NCBI GenBank assembly: GCA_024734495.1
Contig: JALMQS010000085.1
Location: 16,979,802 to 17,043,801 of the forward strand
Direction: 5' to 3'
Source: Forficula auricularia
Taxonomy: Eukaryota; Arthropoda; Insecta; Dermaptera; Forficulidae
DNA: 64,000 nt
The notes beneath the pieces are model-generated. The model ran no database searches and was not told the origin of the DNA. It worked only from the letters and a program-made list of their open reading frames with translations. A program made the translations under genes and the position numbers. Below are positions 30,601 to 39,320 of this stretch, in pieces (position 1 is the first letter of the stretch; each line of letters opens with the position of its first letter).

Positions 30601-32726
30601 ACGGTTGACTTTCGGATCATTCCGAAGAGGAAAAATACTCAGTATATCAAGAAGAATCGTACCGGTACGATGTCTGAAGATTTGTGCAATTCTTAACACT
30701 ATCAGAAAAATGCAAAGTTTACTTTGGCATCTATTTCAGGTCTTTACAGTCTAAATCATAGCGGTTATTGAAAGAAATATTTCACTTAGGTCAGTATACT
30801 AATAAATTAAAGTGAGTATCAACAATTTGGGTATCGAAAAAAAAATATTAAAACATAAAGTATGGGAGTTTATCACATACAATCTGAAACGAAGCCTTTT
30901 GCAATGATAGTGAGTTAGATTCAATGGACAAGGCTAGTAGGTTCCTATGGACATGAGGGTGGTTTTTATTTTGAGTATTTTTGAATTTTTACGCTGACAG
31001 AGGCTCATATATTTCGAAATAAATAAATAAAAAAATATCCCCTATCTCAATTTTAACCTGTGCCGCACAAATATCATGGGGTTTTTGGCATTGAAAGATC
31101 AATTTTTTATTCCGGCCAAAGTAATAGACGAAAAAAATTTGAAACTTTGTAGACTTTATCCTTAAAATAGTAGCTATCCTCAGAATTTTACAGATTTTAG
31201 CTATAATAATTTTGGAATTACAGCTAGATAAAATACTGCTATATCTTACTGTTAAAATAGTAAGTTATAGACCCAAAAATTATAATAGCTAAAAATCTGT
31301 AAAAGTTCTGAGGTTAGCTACTATTATAAGGATAAAGTTTACAGAGTTTCAAATTTTTTGAACCATTACTTTGGCCGGAATAAAACATTTATCGTTCAAT
31401 GCCAAAAACCCCTATGTTATTTAGATGGGAAACTTGCATCACAGATTAAAATTGAGATAAGGACTTGAAACTTGGGGAATTTTTTTTATTTATTTCGAAA
31501 AATATGAGCCTCTGTCAGCGTAAATACTCGAAAATACCCAAAATAAGGATCACCCTAATGGATATGCCTTTAATATCAGACAGTATGTTTCTTGGCTCCA
31601 TTAAAATTTCACCAAGCAAATTTTTAAGATTTCATCGTGGAAGCAATGTCTACTAGATTATTTTGCAACGAGCTTCGAGGGCGTGCCGAAGGCGCCCTCG
31701 AAGCTGGTGGTGCCCTGGCGGGTAGCGTCTCGGTCCAAAAATGTTATTCCTCTTAAAACACCACACTCCAAATGTATACTTGTAAACTCCCGAAAATACA
31801 TAGTCTCTCAAAAGTTTCGCCTCATTTTCGTCCTAAGAATAACAAAATTTAGATTTTTAAAAAATTATAAAAAAGTGGCAAATTATTAAAAAATAAACAA
31901 ATAATATATAAAATATAAAGCAAATAAGATGTGATTAATTTATTTTTCTGTGCGCAAAGAAAAGCGAATTGAATATTTAATTTTTGAGTGGTGAGGGGGG
32001 GGGAATAATTATCAATATATTTAATGTTTCTTAATTTAAAATCAATTGGAGTCTTTCATTTCAAATTACAATTACAATTATATTTCAAATTTGCCTCAAA
32101 TATACCGCAAATATACCGGCGGCATCAGCGCTCCCTATCGGCAGCATTCTCCGAGCGTTGTTACAAATTAATCTAGGCTCTTATATATATTATATTATAT
32201 GAATAGGCGTTAGGGAGGGTACTATCTTATACATAACAATGAATTGGATTGGAGGACTAAGAAAGTGAATTCAATATTCGGGTAGTTTGATTAGAGTCCA
32301 AAGCATTTTAAACTATTACTTATAGAATAATAAATAGATATAAAAAAATTAAAGAAACTAGTTCTTTAAATTTCTTTTGACATTTCAGATGTTTACCTTT
32401 ACTAGCCAAAAACCAATTACATGGAACTGCGAAAAGTATATAGAGTAAACAACTCCAGTAGCTGAGAAGAGCAATTTGCTTAATAGTCCAATTAGGAAAA
32501 GCAAAAAGTACAGAGCCACTTATAGGAGACCATGTATTCCAAATTAAAGTCTAAATAATTTAGGATTATTTCAATGAATTATGATTTTTTGTTATTGATA
32601 GTATTTTACCTGCATAAATGAGGCAGATCCATATAATAAAAGTGCAAGGAAGCGTCGGTTATCATTAAAAGGAGCTAAAAAATTACTTTCACTAGCAGGC
32701 GAATCATCGTATGGGGATGTGCTCAT
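15564..32726 (-). CDS. SLC49A4: SLC49A4/DIRC2-like major facilitator transporter, complete, ten coding exons
   Basis: Exons, in gene order: 32610-32726, 32397-32550, 29903-29993, 29700-29812, 24551-24697, 23041-23170, 22880-22982, 22640-22826, 17928-18110, 15564-15664. Total 1,326 nt, giving a 441-residue protein; human SLC49A4 is 478. All introns are GT/AG and all phases agree, so the model is internally consistent. Family landmarks in order are LIWNTWSPI in helix 1, LRCF-like GSVFRCF, an NSLGG..LCPAPALLSSVWF block, RLSYR before the central loop, and FLELASEICYPVQEGIVGG near the end. SLC49A4 is a 12-helix lysosomal membrane transporter with an N-terminal cytosolic tail. Mammalian work links it to vitamin B6 export; substrate in this organism is not shown. 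FLVCR-type SLC49 members are the main alternative, but the PVPEG-like motif favours SLC49A4. Confidence 0.9.
15955..16490. repeat. Dispersed repeat shared with 43010-44040 (inverted)
   Basis: Landmarks AAATTATCATTCCTCATATC, CAATTAATTGATAATTTCTC and GAAAATCTACTGTGAA recur in reverse orientation at 43640-44020. It lies just downstream of SLC49A4. Probably an internal part of a hAT-type element (see 42978-45122). Confidence 0.6.
16887..16930 (-). ncRNA. Hammerhead-like motif (E3, left arm)
   Basis: Minus strand: GGAA (16930-16927), CTGATGA (16926-16920), one extra T, stem II GGC/GCC with a 14-nt loop, GAAACGUU (16898-16891), then UUCU. Stem I is GGAA/UUCU with one wobble. Stem III strand ACGU is self-complementary. 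Confidence 0.6.
17733..17776 (+). ncRNA. Hammerhead-like motif (E3, right arm)
   Basis: Plus-strand mirror of the left arm: GGAA 17733-17736, CTGATGA 17737-17743, stem II 17745-17764, GAAACGTT 17765-17772, TTCT 17773-17776. The core is identical, so both arms kept an intact motif. Confidence 0.6.
17928..18110 (-). CDS. SLC49A4: SLC49A4 coding exon 9
   Basis: Acceptor TTTTTTAAG, donor GTAAAT, ends phase 1. Encodes helix 10-11 with SLFLELASEICYPVQEGIVG, which matches the family's FELFVE..YPVPEG..CG block. It is the most diagnostic exon of the gene. The intron before it (18111-22639) holds several repeats. Confidence 0.9.
18432..18474 (-). ncRNA. Hammerhead-like motif (E4, copy 1)
   Basis: Minus strand: stem I AAACTC (18474-18469) with GAGTTT (18437-18432), a perfect 6 bp. 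Then CTGATGA (18468-18462), extra T, stem II GGA/TCC, GAAA (18447-18444). The stem III strand AUAUAU is self-complementary, with U at 18438 as cleavage nucleotide. Confidence 0.62.
18556..18597 (+). ncRNA. Hammerhead-like motif (E4, copy 2, stem II weakened)
   Basis: Same layout on the plus strand: AAACTC 18556-18561, CTGATGA 18562-18568, GAAA 18582-18585, ATATAT, T18591, GAGTTT 18592-18597. One G of stem II is lost. A third copy at about 18770-18813 (plus) has lost one A of GAAA. Confidence 0.5.
19095..19320. repeat. GC-rich, C-rich repeat segment
   Basis: A sharply bounded C-rich block (CCCC-rich, CGCTACGCCCC twice) in AT-rich DNA. It starts near CAAGACCGGCCTTCAGCGG. Two overlapping proline-rich open frames (plus strand) are composition artefacts. 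Resembles the interior of Helitrons such as the one at 50271-50879, but I see no ends. Confidence 0.4.
19320..20930. other. SLC49A4 intron, AT-rich, nothing recognised
   Basis: Part of the intron between exons 8 and 9. No coding exon, RNA gene or clear repeat boundary is seen apart from short AT-rich microrepeats near 19530-19580 (TAGGTAA/TAAGTAA). Confidence 0.4.
20930..21360. repeat. GAAGTCGGTT-family repeat
   Basis: Runs from AACGGGTTTTAAATGAACG to TTTTTGAAGTCGGTTAAAAA (about 21340-21357). It includes CCTAAGGTACCCCTTTCCAA and AGCCATAATGAACCAAACGC modules, in the reverse orientation to 56763-57475. Confidence 0.75.
21867..22565. mobile_element. Fold-back element with internal short inverted repeats
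   Basis: The outer arms (21870-22017 and 22420-22565) contain GGGGCATAAAGATCTCCACA and its diverged complement at 22540-22556. The middle carries four head-to-head copies of a roughly 100-bp unit (AGTTTTTGCATTTCTAGA / CAAATTTTGTATATA). This unit is also dispersed at 36715-36800, 54960-55300, 55620-55740 and 58680-58800. It lies between SLC49A4 exons 8 and 9. Confidence 0.72.
22640..22826 (-). CDS. SLC49A4: SLC49A4 coding exon 8
   Basis: Acceptor TTTTTCTTTAG, donor GTATTA, ends phase 1. Encodes ISFWTIILSCVIALTVTRCS, then DLVRGHLKTAIQILM (the helix 8-9 connection D..RG.LK is conserved in SLC49A4) and helix 9. Confidence 0.88.
22880..22982 (-). CDS. SLC49A4: SLC49A4 coding exon 7
   Basis: Acceptor ATTTTTTAG, donor GTAAAG, ends phase 0. 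Encodes NKDMWLLSIASALCLGITGP and WVSMITIVCSNITQ, i.e. helix 7 and the loop that follows. Confidence 0.86.
23041..23170 (-). CDS. SLC49A4: SLC49A4 coding exon 6
   Basis: Acceptor TTTTTTCAG, donor GTAAAT, ends phase 2. Encodes the end of helix 6 (MYLLLFSILTSYFPEKP), then the central cytosolic loop with SQSRTRLSYRDSL, equivalent to the family's SQRLSYR. Confidence 0.88.
23233..23885. mobile_element. Palindromic MITE, about 650 bp (copy 1)
   Basis: Ends AGGGTGGTCCTTATTTTGGG and its diverged complement near 23862-23881. Near-complementary arms meet near 23550. Copies lie at 30955-31555 and, truncated, at 48985-49690. It sits in the intron between SLC49A4 exons 5 and 6. Confidence 0.78.
23886..24540. 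other. SLC49A4 intron 5, AT-rich, nothing recognised
   Basis: Between the palindromic MITE and exon 5. No gene, repeat boundary or RNA motif is seen. Confidence 0.4.
24551..24697 (-). CDS. SLC49A4: SLC49A4 coding exon 5
   Basis: Acceptor TTATTTCTAG, donor GTACTT, starts with 2 bases of a split codon and ends phase 1. Encodes helix 5 (GVGVVLGLFGMAGSAYIGP), an extra-membrane loop, and the start of helix 6 (IKDEIGFLMLI). Confidence 0.85.
24828..25766. repeat. GAAGTCGGTT-family repeat ending in a large hairpin
   Basis: Begins AACCGACTTCAAAAAAGGAG. A second AACCGACTTC junction lies near 25388. The last part forms an inverted repeat: about 25475-25548 pairs with about 25628-25700 (shared ACGACGAAATATTTACATGA). 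The right arm leads straight into the satellite array, so this is the likely founder of that array. Confidence 0.75.
25728..28000. repeat. Tandem satellite array, 17 copies of a 131-136-bp unit
   Basis: GAAGTCGG occurs at 25766, 25897, 26028, 26163, 26298, 26432, 26567, 26702, 26837, 26972, 27107, 27242, 27377, 27512, 27644, 27775 and 27911, i.e. steps of 131-136 bp. Each unit joins a transposon-like half (TTCTTATTATTTTAATTGTT..GAAGTCGG) to a unique half (CATAGCTCATGAAGAGAATA..TCTAGGACTTGTTCCTTA). Length variants come mainly from ATTATC versus ATTTATC. Copies are nearly identical, so expansion is recent. It lies in SLC49A4 intron 4. Confidence 0.95.
28046..29042. mobile_element. hAT-like element with inverted ends
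   Basis: Starts CAGTGGCATACGCAGAG and ends GTACGCCACTG, with flanks CTTACATA and CTTGTATA (6 of 8 matching), suggesting an aged hAT target duplication. It is itself interrupted by the repeat at 28216. A short plus-strand frame inside is not recognised. Confidence 0.6.
28216..28745. repeat. Dispersed repeat with CAGTGGCGGTTGG end (shared with 60180-60705)
   Basis: CAGTGGCGGTTGGTGACTTT marks the left end. The same sequence, inverted, ends the copy near 60660-60700. Shared internal landmarks are GAAATTGACCATC, GATGAATCAGCCTG and CTTATAGCAATAGAAT-type sequence. A short third piece is at 48000-48120. The CAGTGGCGG start suggests hAT. Confidence 0.65.
29445..29488 (-). ncRNA. Hammerhead-like motif, one core base changed (E5, left arm)
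   Basis: Minus strand: stem I GGGCCA/TGGCCC (perfect 6 bp), stem II GTCAA/TTGAC, GAAAUGUC. The first core base is G instead of C (GTGAGGA), which should abolish cleavage. Stem III strand is AUGU. Confidence 0.5.
29563..29606 (+). ncRNA. Hammerhead-like motif, one core base changed (E5, right arm)
   Basis: Plus strand: GGGCCA, CTGAGGA (29569-29575), stem II GTCAA/TTGAC, then AAAACGTC (G of GAAA changed to A). The left arm is intact at this position and this arm is intact where the left is broken, so the common ancestor had a full core. Confidence 0.5.
29700..29812 (-). CDS. SLC49A4: SLC49A4 coding exon 4
   Basis: Acceptor AATTATTTTAG, donor GTAGAC, ends phase 1. Encodes AHFGAILNSLGGVILCPAPA and LLSSVWFPRKQRTTATG, matching the helix 4 / loop 4-5 signature (LNGLAGP...STTWF..DERATAT) of the family. 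Confidence 0.9.
29903..29993 (-). CDS. SLC49A4: SLC49A4 coding exon 3
   Basis: Acceptor TTTTTAG, donor GTAATA after TTATG. Encodes MRPAFIFSTFLSLLGSVFRC, i.e. the loop and helix 3, ending in phase 2 and completing a tryptophan codon in exon 4. It has no usable ATG-started open frame of its own length. Confidence 0.85.
30285..30475. repeat. Palindromic element
   Basis: CCCTTAAAAGTACGTTTTCC (30288-30307) and CGATGATCCTT pair with the inverted segment at about 30426-30470 (CGATCATCGTGATAG.. GGAAAACGTACC). Short spacer. No coding capacity. Confidence 0.65.
30476..30954. other. SLC49A4 intron, nothing recognised
   Basis: AT-rich intron between exons 2 and 3. No feature is supported. Confidence 0.35.
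30955..31555. mobile_element. Palindromic MITE (copy 2 of the 23233 family)
   Basis: AGGGTGGTTTTTATTTTGAG at the left end and GGATCACCCT at the right. Same internal landmarks as copy 1 (CCATCTAAATAACAT-type, TTGAACCATTACTTTG). Confidence 0.75.
31665..32175. repeat. Dispersed repeat with a strong GC hairpin (shared with 48130-48930)
   Basis: Begins with a 13-bp perfect stem, AGCTTCGAGGGCG / CGCCCTCGAAGCT, around a 9-base loop (about 31672-31706). It continues with TCTCGGTCCAAAAATGTTAT and TTTCGCCTCATTTTCGTCC, and ends near GCTCCCTATCGGCAGCA. The copy at 48130-48930 is inverted and longer. Confidence 0.65.
32397..32550 (-). CDS. SLC49A4: SLC49A4 coding exon 2
   Basis: Acceptor AATTATTTAG, donor GTAAAC, ends phase 1. 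Encodes TLIWNTWSPISGSV, the highly conserved helix-1 exit of the SLC49 family, then helix 2 (LLSYWSCLLYILFAVPCNWF). Confidence 0.88.
32610..32726 (-). CDS. SLC49A4: SLC49A4 coding exon 1
   Basis: Thirty-nine codons beginning MSTSPYDDSP and ending SASFMQ before GTAAAA. The short acidic N-terminal tail precedes RRFLALLLYGSASF, the start of transmembrane helix 1. Ends in phase 0. Confidence 0.85.
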
Positions 32727-32867
32727 TATTTAAAATTATTAGCATTAAATATGTATGCATCTACGATATAATAAGATTAAATAATATATTTTTTTCTATT
32801 TTTTAAGATATAAATTAATAAAACAAATTAAATTTTTAGGAGTGAGAAATTATTATTTTTGTGTGAT

Positions 32868-32998
32868 TTTTTGGGTTAACTCCTTCGTATACAAACTAGT
32901 CATTTAACGTTTTAAACTTGAATAATAAAAATGTTTTAAATATTCATTAATTTGTTTTATAATTTGTATACGAAGGAGTTAACCCGCAAAAAAATACA
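32868..32998. repeat. Small palindrome upstream of SLC49A4
   Basis: GGGTTAACTCCTTCGTATAC (about 32873) pairs with GTATACGAAGGAGTTAACCC (about 32966). It lies about 150 bp upstream of the SLC49A4 start, so it may fall in the promoter region. Confidence 0.65.
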
Positions 32999-33959
32999 TA
33001 AAAATAATATAAATGTTTAAATAGTTCTTTTGTTTAATTTATTAATATATTTATTTGAATATATTGACGGTTCAGCAACCTTTTCTGGAGCCCTTTTCAT
33101 TTGTTTATAGGGACAATATAATAAATCAAATGAGCATGGGCGTATGGTAATGGTAAAGTATAAATAAATAATTGAAAAAAAATCAAATTTTATATAACAA
33201 AAATTCACTTAACTAAGGTTCAAGACATGGACTTGGATTGTCTTTTTCTAATATTTATCAAAAAATTTTAGGGAAAAATAATTTTTTATAAATATTTATA
33301 TTTATTATTTTATAGATATTTTTTGATAAACGGAGGAGCATCGCCTTATCTCATGATGATTCATGATATTTTCACCCTCTTAATTTTGAGTCTATTATCA
33401 ATTAATAATATCTCCTTTTAATTATGAGACAATTTTATTAGAAATATCTGTTTTCTTTCATTTTTGTTTGAAAGATTTTATTTCCAACAGAAAAGTTCTT
33501 ATAAGTGAAATGTAAGATCAATAGTTTACGCATTAAAAAATATTCCAATATTGTAGAGCGAATGGACTTGAATCAATGACAAATAAGGTGTCTGATGGTG
33601 AGACATCCTCTATATATAACAGTCCAAATTAATTATAAATGAAAAAGAAATCGATCTTATTATATCTGAAGGTTCACAGTATGTCTATTATATAAGAAAA
33701 TAGCACTTTGATTAAGAAATTTTTCAGTTTAAAAGAAATTGTATGAAAAAGATTCAATTTCTTCTCTCCGAAAGCGCATCAACTAGAAATGACCAACAGT
33801 TTTATTTTTTTCTCATTAGATATTTATTCAAATCTATTGAAATTTCATACCTATATGTTATTTTCCTTTATTTTTTATATAAAATAATTATTATTACGAA
33901 GCTAAAAAAAATATGGCAAGATAACAGCTTAACCACTAATACAAAAAAATTTAGTCGAA

Positions 33960-34290
33960 TCGCTGGTTTTCCCTGTCATGCTATACGCATCAGAAACATG
34001 GACAGTGAAGCAGGTCAACCGCAGAAAAATAGATGCCTTCGAGCTATGGTGTTGGAGGAGGATGCTACGAGTCCCCTGGACAGCGCGACGAACAAATATC
34101 TCGATTCTTGGTGAAGTCAGGGCTGATCAGCGGCTGTCGAGTATCGTGCTCACAAGGGTCATGAGATATTTCGGACATCTTACCCGTGCCAATGATGGAT
34201 TTGAACGAATCGTGATCCAAGGGAAAAGTGGAGGGTTCACGAAGACGAGGCAGGTCACCGGCCAGATGGACCGATCTGATCGATAGGTGT
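33960..34290 (+). pseudogene. RTE-type LINE reverse-transcriptase C-terminal fragment
   Basis: The plus-strand frame reads MLYASETWTVKQVNRRKIDA, FELWCWRRMLRVPWTARRTN, then LTRVMRYFGHLTRAND. The block FE.WCWRR.LR.PWTA.RTN is diagnostic of RTE/BovB-like insect retroelements. It is 5'-truncated and ends in disrupted sequence. Confidence 0.85.
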
Positions 34291-34639
34291 AGGTGTTGGC
34301 GCTGGTCTCCGGAAGGCTACTGTGGAGGCTCGCGATCGCTCTAGATGGAGAAGGGTGCTCCACAAAATAAAAATTGTGGGAGCATGGAGTTAATTAAGTC
34401 CACGCAACTTCTGATAAGAAGAAGGCGACTACGAAGAAGAAGAATTATTATTAGGAAATTTGTATTTTAAAGTGTAGTTTATTTGAAGTCCAAATTGAAA
34501 AAAACGTTAATAAATCCGTTGAAATTTTTTTAAAAAATGTGAAATTAATAGATATTATAAAAGAATTAATTATGAATCATTTAATACTATTTTGAACGAA
34601 ATTGATTTGGTACTTTCGAGAAAATCGTCAAAATCACCG

Positions 34640-35740
34640 AAACCGTCACGAGGGGGTGGGGGGTTATTAAGGGGCAAGGGGGTTGAATGTAACTTATGTA
34701 CTAGGGAAATTGGGCTTTATTTTATTACGTTATTGTTAAATTAATCTGCTTCGCTATTTGTTTATGGGGTGGGTGTGTCCCTCAGTGTCTGATCCAAGTG
34801 GCACGTCCCTAAAATGGAGAATGAAATTTGAGGTGATGAGTGAAGGATGTAGGGAAATGGGCTTCCTGGTACTAATGCTATAAATAATGTTATACAGACC
34901 AGCGGTTATGATAGACAATGATATAGTTTTATTCCTTAGCAGTACAATTAGTTGAGGTGAGGTAGAGAGTGTCGTACACGGCAAACTCGTTTGGGTCCAG
35001 CGGGATTATTGATAGACTCGTCGCTGCTGAAGAACGGCCGGTGAGAATAATATATATATAATGGGTTTGAGCGCCGACTTCGAAGGTGTGCTTCTCGGGT
35101 CTCAATGTAGATAATTATATATATATCAGCGGTATGCGCCTTGTATGCCGGAAGTCCTGGTATCAGCGATGAACGTGTACCATTAATACTGGGCCTTAGA
35201 TGACGAAGGTTACTCGATGAAGAAAGGAATATAGAACATATATATATATATCAGGAGAAGTTGCAGCTTTTGGCTCTCTCGCTGTGGTAATAATAATAGA
35301 ATGTGTATTGTCAATTCGCCTCACTCATGTCATGTCAATGACTTGCGGAACTTGAATATAACAGTATTTGTGTAGATATATTCTGAGCACTTGATAGCAG
35401 TAGATGCTCACTCTCTCTCCTGACAATGACTGACTTGCGGAACTTGAATATAAAAGTAATTGTAAGTGTATTCAGAGTCACATTGATAGCAATAGATGTG
35501 CTCACTCTCTCTCTCATGACAGATGACAGACTGCCGAACTTGCTCATGTCAATGCTCTTCTATGTTGTTAATCGTTGGTCATTTACTATGCTTTCCCAGA
35601 ACTCATAAGTCTCCCTTGTTTGATGATCAATTGATTGCCTCAATTAGACTTAATGATGAATAAAAATAAGAATTTAATTAATTATTAAAAATAAATTATG
35701 GTTCAATCCACAGGACCATTGCACCGTCTATGAAAGGCCA
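34640..35740. repeat. Unclassified insertion with a roughly 90-bp tandem duplication
   Basis: GC is higher than in the surroundings. The unit GACTTGCGGAACTTGAATAT..CACTCTCTCTC is repeated at about 35341-35428 and 35431-35520, with the start of a third copy at 35527. Several TATATATA tracts occur at 35050-35250. No ORF is recognised; it could be a solo LTR or a retrozyme-like element, but I find neither termini nor a hammerhead. Confidence 0.4.
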
Positions 35741-36699
35741 TTTTAGAAACATTTTAAAATTGACCTCCATGTCACAAGTCAATGTTTTGTTTCATATGAC
35801 TTTTTCAACTTTTTCAAAGGCATCTCGTGCTTTCAAAAAGCATCGTTTTTGAGACGGCTCAGATGGTTTTTGATCATTTTCTCAAAAGTACTAAATCGAT
35901 TTCGTTCAAAATTGAAGTAAATGATTAAGAATTAATTGTTTTATAATATCTATTAATTTCATATTAAAAAAAAATTCAACGGACTTATTACAGTTTATTC
36001 AAATTGGACTTCAAATAAACTACTCTTTAAAATGCAAATTTCCTAATAATAATTAAGTGATATAAAAAATAAATGAAAATAACAGACCGATATGAAATTT
36101 AAATAGATTTGAATAAATATCTAATGAGAAAAAAATAAAACTTTTGGCCATTTCTAGTTGATTCGCTCCCGAGAAGAAGAAATTGAATCTTTTCATACAA
36201 TTTCTTTTAAAATAAAAAATTCTTAATCAAATTGATATTTTCTTATATAATAGACATAGTGTGAACCTTTAGATAGAGGAAATCATTAAAATAAAATCGA
36301 GTTCTTTCTCATTTATAATTATTTTGGTCTATTTTATCAAGAGGATGGGTCGCAAGTCACCGCGTCAGAGAGTCATTTGTTAAGGTTTTCTAGCTTTTTA
36401 CCATTTTCTTAAAAACTAATAAATCAATTCCTTTCAATATTGAATATAATTATTAATAATCGACTTTTTTATAATATTTATCAATTTCAATTATTTCAAA
36501 GTAGTGATTAGCTTTTTTTCAAATTAGACGTCAAATAAACTACCCTTTAAAATGAAAATATTCTAATAAAAACTATTTGAAATAAAAGATAAAAGAAAAT
36601 ATTTAATAGATATGAAATTTCAATAGATTTAATTGAATATGTGATGAGAGAAAAAATTAAACCCTTTTGACATTTCTATAGTCGACTCGCCGGGGCGAA

Positions 36700-38350
36700 A
36701 CTGAATGTACATAATCAGTGAGCCCCCAGAAGACTAAAAGTGCAAAAACTAACCACGGTTTGGTCCAAGGGTCCGGATTTTATTTTTGACCCTCCCTAGT
36801 TTTGTTCAAATAAAAATAAAAAGTTAGTATAAATTATCTTCTTTTTTGGACTGCCTCATCAATATCCACTCAAATCTTTTCGTTATTATAAGATAATTTT
36901 ATAGTATACCATATTTCCTTTTTCTTGTTTTTTAGTCTTAATTTTGAACCCTCCTTAATTTTAATATTGTTGTTTAAGAAAGAAACTTTTTTCACATTTT
37001 ATCTTCAACTTAACGATCGTAATTTTATGTAGCAGTTTTACATAGACGATCTTCATCTCTTTTTTTCGAACGGTATTATATGCCATATGCGGTAAAAAAT
37101 GGATTTAGCAGGTTTACACTCAAAGGCGACGATATAAGTGGTTGATATTGATAACAACGAGGGGTGAACCGCGATTGGAATTATGTGGAATTATTTTGGA
37201 ATTAATTGAATAATCTATTGTCATCTATTGTCTTCTACTTGGAAATGAAAGTGGAAGTGGAAAAAGGTGTACACGATTTTAGGTCGCGGTTCACCCTCGG
37301 ATAACATTATATTAAAACAGCCTCATTAGACACCTGATCATGCAACGGAAACAATTTCTTAGAACATATTTCTGGGGGAAAACACTCTATTAAATATAAA
37401 CGCTTGAAAGGGAATATGTTGTAGAGAAGAAGAAAAATAATAAATTTTTAAAAGGATATTTATTTACTTACCTGCATTTGATATTTAATCATAAAAATCA
37501 CGCTGAGAAACCTTGTTAAGATTTTTTAAACGATGGATTTCTGGTTATATTACTGTATATTAATATCGAGAATGAATCCTTACTCTCTCAAGAATCAAAT
37601 TTCAAGACTAATCTGTGAGGTATCATTTTTCCAACAACCATCTGTCATAAAAATTATTATCACCTCACAAATTAAAGTGAGGAATTTTCTTATTTATTAG
37701 GTTTATGCAAAGTAAGTATTATTTAATTATCGATTAATTAAAATACTTTTGACATTATAAATAAAAAATATATTATTTTGTTTACTTTTGGTAAATGTAA
37801 ATATTATTATATATCTAATATATAATTTATTAAATATAACTTCCCTATTCTTCTTATCAATCTTTCATTATTAAAAAGTAAGAAAAATCTCAATTTTTGA
37901 AAAATGTATTATTATTAATACATGTTTCGGGTCTAGTCGTCCATCTTCAATTAACAGTGTGCGTATATATAATTTAATTAAGTGCATTTAATTTCAATAT
38001 TATTAATACCTACACACAAAAAATGCGGTAATATAATAGGACTATTAACTTGTTTTTGCGACTTTTTGCATTTTCTTCGTGATTTTGCGACACGCTACAG
38101 ATTCTTACGAAGTTAGCAAAAAATAAATCACTAAATATAAGATTGTAATTTTGACATGAGCTTGTAACCAGCTACAATTTCCAATTTCAAATTTAATTTT
38201 TATCTTGTATTTCATTTACTTATAAATAATTGATTCATGTATTCATGTTTTCATTCAACAAATTTCCTTAGGTACGCTCGGGGGCCAGATAAAGACAGCC
38301 GATGAAATATTTTTATAAATTGGCTCAATTTTATTTATTTATTTGCTTAT
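36700..38350. other. Intergenic DNA between SLC49A4 and rough, AT-rich
   Basis: Holds a short CTAACCACGGTTTGG repeat piece at 36715-36800 (family of 21867) and a degenerate hammerhead-like hairpin at 37905-37960. I see no gene. The divergent promoters of SLC49A4 and rough lie at either side of this broad interval (32.7-41.6 kb). Confidence 0.4.
37900..37960 (-). ncRNA. Degenerate hammerhead-like motif
   Basis: Minus strand: TTGAAGA (first core C changed to T), extra T, stem II with GG/CC, GAAAC, then a long stem III hairpin ATGTATTA/TAATACAT. Resembles the other motifs but is probably inactive. Confidence 0.35.
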
Positions 38351-38389
38351 TTTGTTTAAAATTGTTTAAATGTGTAGGAAAATCACGTA

Positions 38390-39320
38390 AGTATGGTCAA
38401 GGTTTGTAATCGTGCATGAAAAAAGTGTTTTTTTGCATAAAATTACATATTTCGAGCCAAATATAGATGTTTTAAAAGTAACTTTTCGGAGAATGAATGA
38501 AAAAAAAACAGAAATAAAACAGGGGGACACTAATTTAAATTCGAAGAAAACAAAAATAGGTCTTAACGACAAGAATGTAGTGTTGGACGAATTACAAAGG
38601 ATGTAAACATAGCTAAAAAACAACAATCCACTTATTTTTCTTATTCATTCAGTTGTACTTTGACTTTTACTCTACTCGTAAATGCCGAAAAGTTTGCAAT
38701 CTTTTTCTTTCAAAATTATTCACATTACAACCAAATTTTAATTATTTTGAGATCCTTTGATAATATATTTTTTTTAATGGCCTTCGGAAACTATTTCTCA
38801 TTTTGGGCATTGAGTGTTCGTGTGTGTGTATGTGTGTGGAAATGTGTGGAAATTAGTGTAGGGATCAGATTATAGCCAGTCAAATTTTGCATTATTTCTT
38901 TATTAGTTTATTATTTGTACGTCAATAGCAAGAGATGGTTAATATAAAAAAGCAATACAATCGTATAAAACTACTCACTCCCCCCCTCGCGTATTTTTTT
39001 CGCTCACATTTTTGAAACACATTTTTTAATTTTTTAGTTGATAAACATTATTTGTTATCTGTTACTGCATATTTTTGCATATTTCAACGTATACAGCATA
39101 TTACTTGCATATTTCAGCATTTTTAATTGCATATTTTATAGCATATTTCAGCAGTTTTTACTGCATAAAAATCTGGTCTCTACTAATAACTAATCATCGA
39201 AAAAATGATATTTTACGAGAAATTAATAATTGTGTCGAAATGTCTGTTAGTAGGTACTGTTTTAGTATGTTACCAAATTTTGTGTATTCTCTAACTCAAA
39301 AACTAGTCTGAATATCAAAA
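38390..39320. repeat. Dispersed family R2 fragments (GTGCATGAAAAAAGTG / GAAAAATATA)
   Basis: Fragments of the family also present at 42480-42835, 55380-56110 and 58440-58680: AATCGTGCATGAAAAAAGTG at about 38408 and TCGAAAAAATGATATTTT near 39195. The complete family contains GACAAAACAATTATTATCTC and GAAATGCCATGGTTTCGCTC. Confidence 0.55.

Larger units (their letters stand above)
33480..36390. mobile_element. Second copy of the 10797-12060 fold-back, split by later insertions
   Basis: The left arm 33480-33870 and right arm about 35760-36390 share CATCAACTAGAAATG, TGAAAAAGATTCAATTTC and ACTATTTGAAGTCCAAATTG-type landmarks with the copy at 10797. The centre holds an RTE LINE fragment (33960-34430) and an unclassified roughly 1-kb insertion (about 34640-35740). 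Confidence 0.68.

Noticed and set aside
33743..34114. 123-codon plus-strand frame as a gene
   Set aside because: The first half is fold-back element sequence; the second half overlaps the LINE fragment in the wrong frame.
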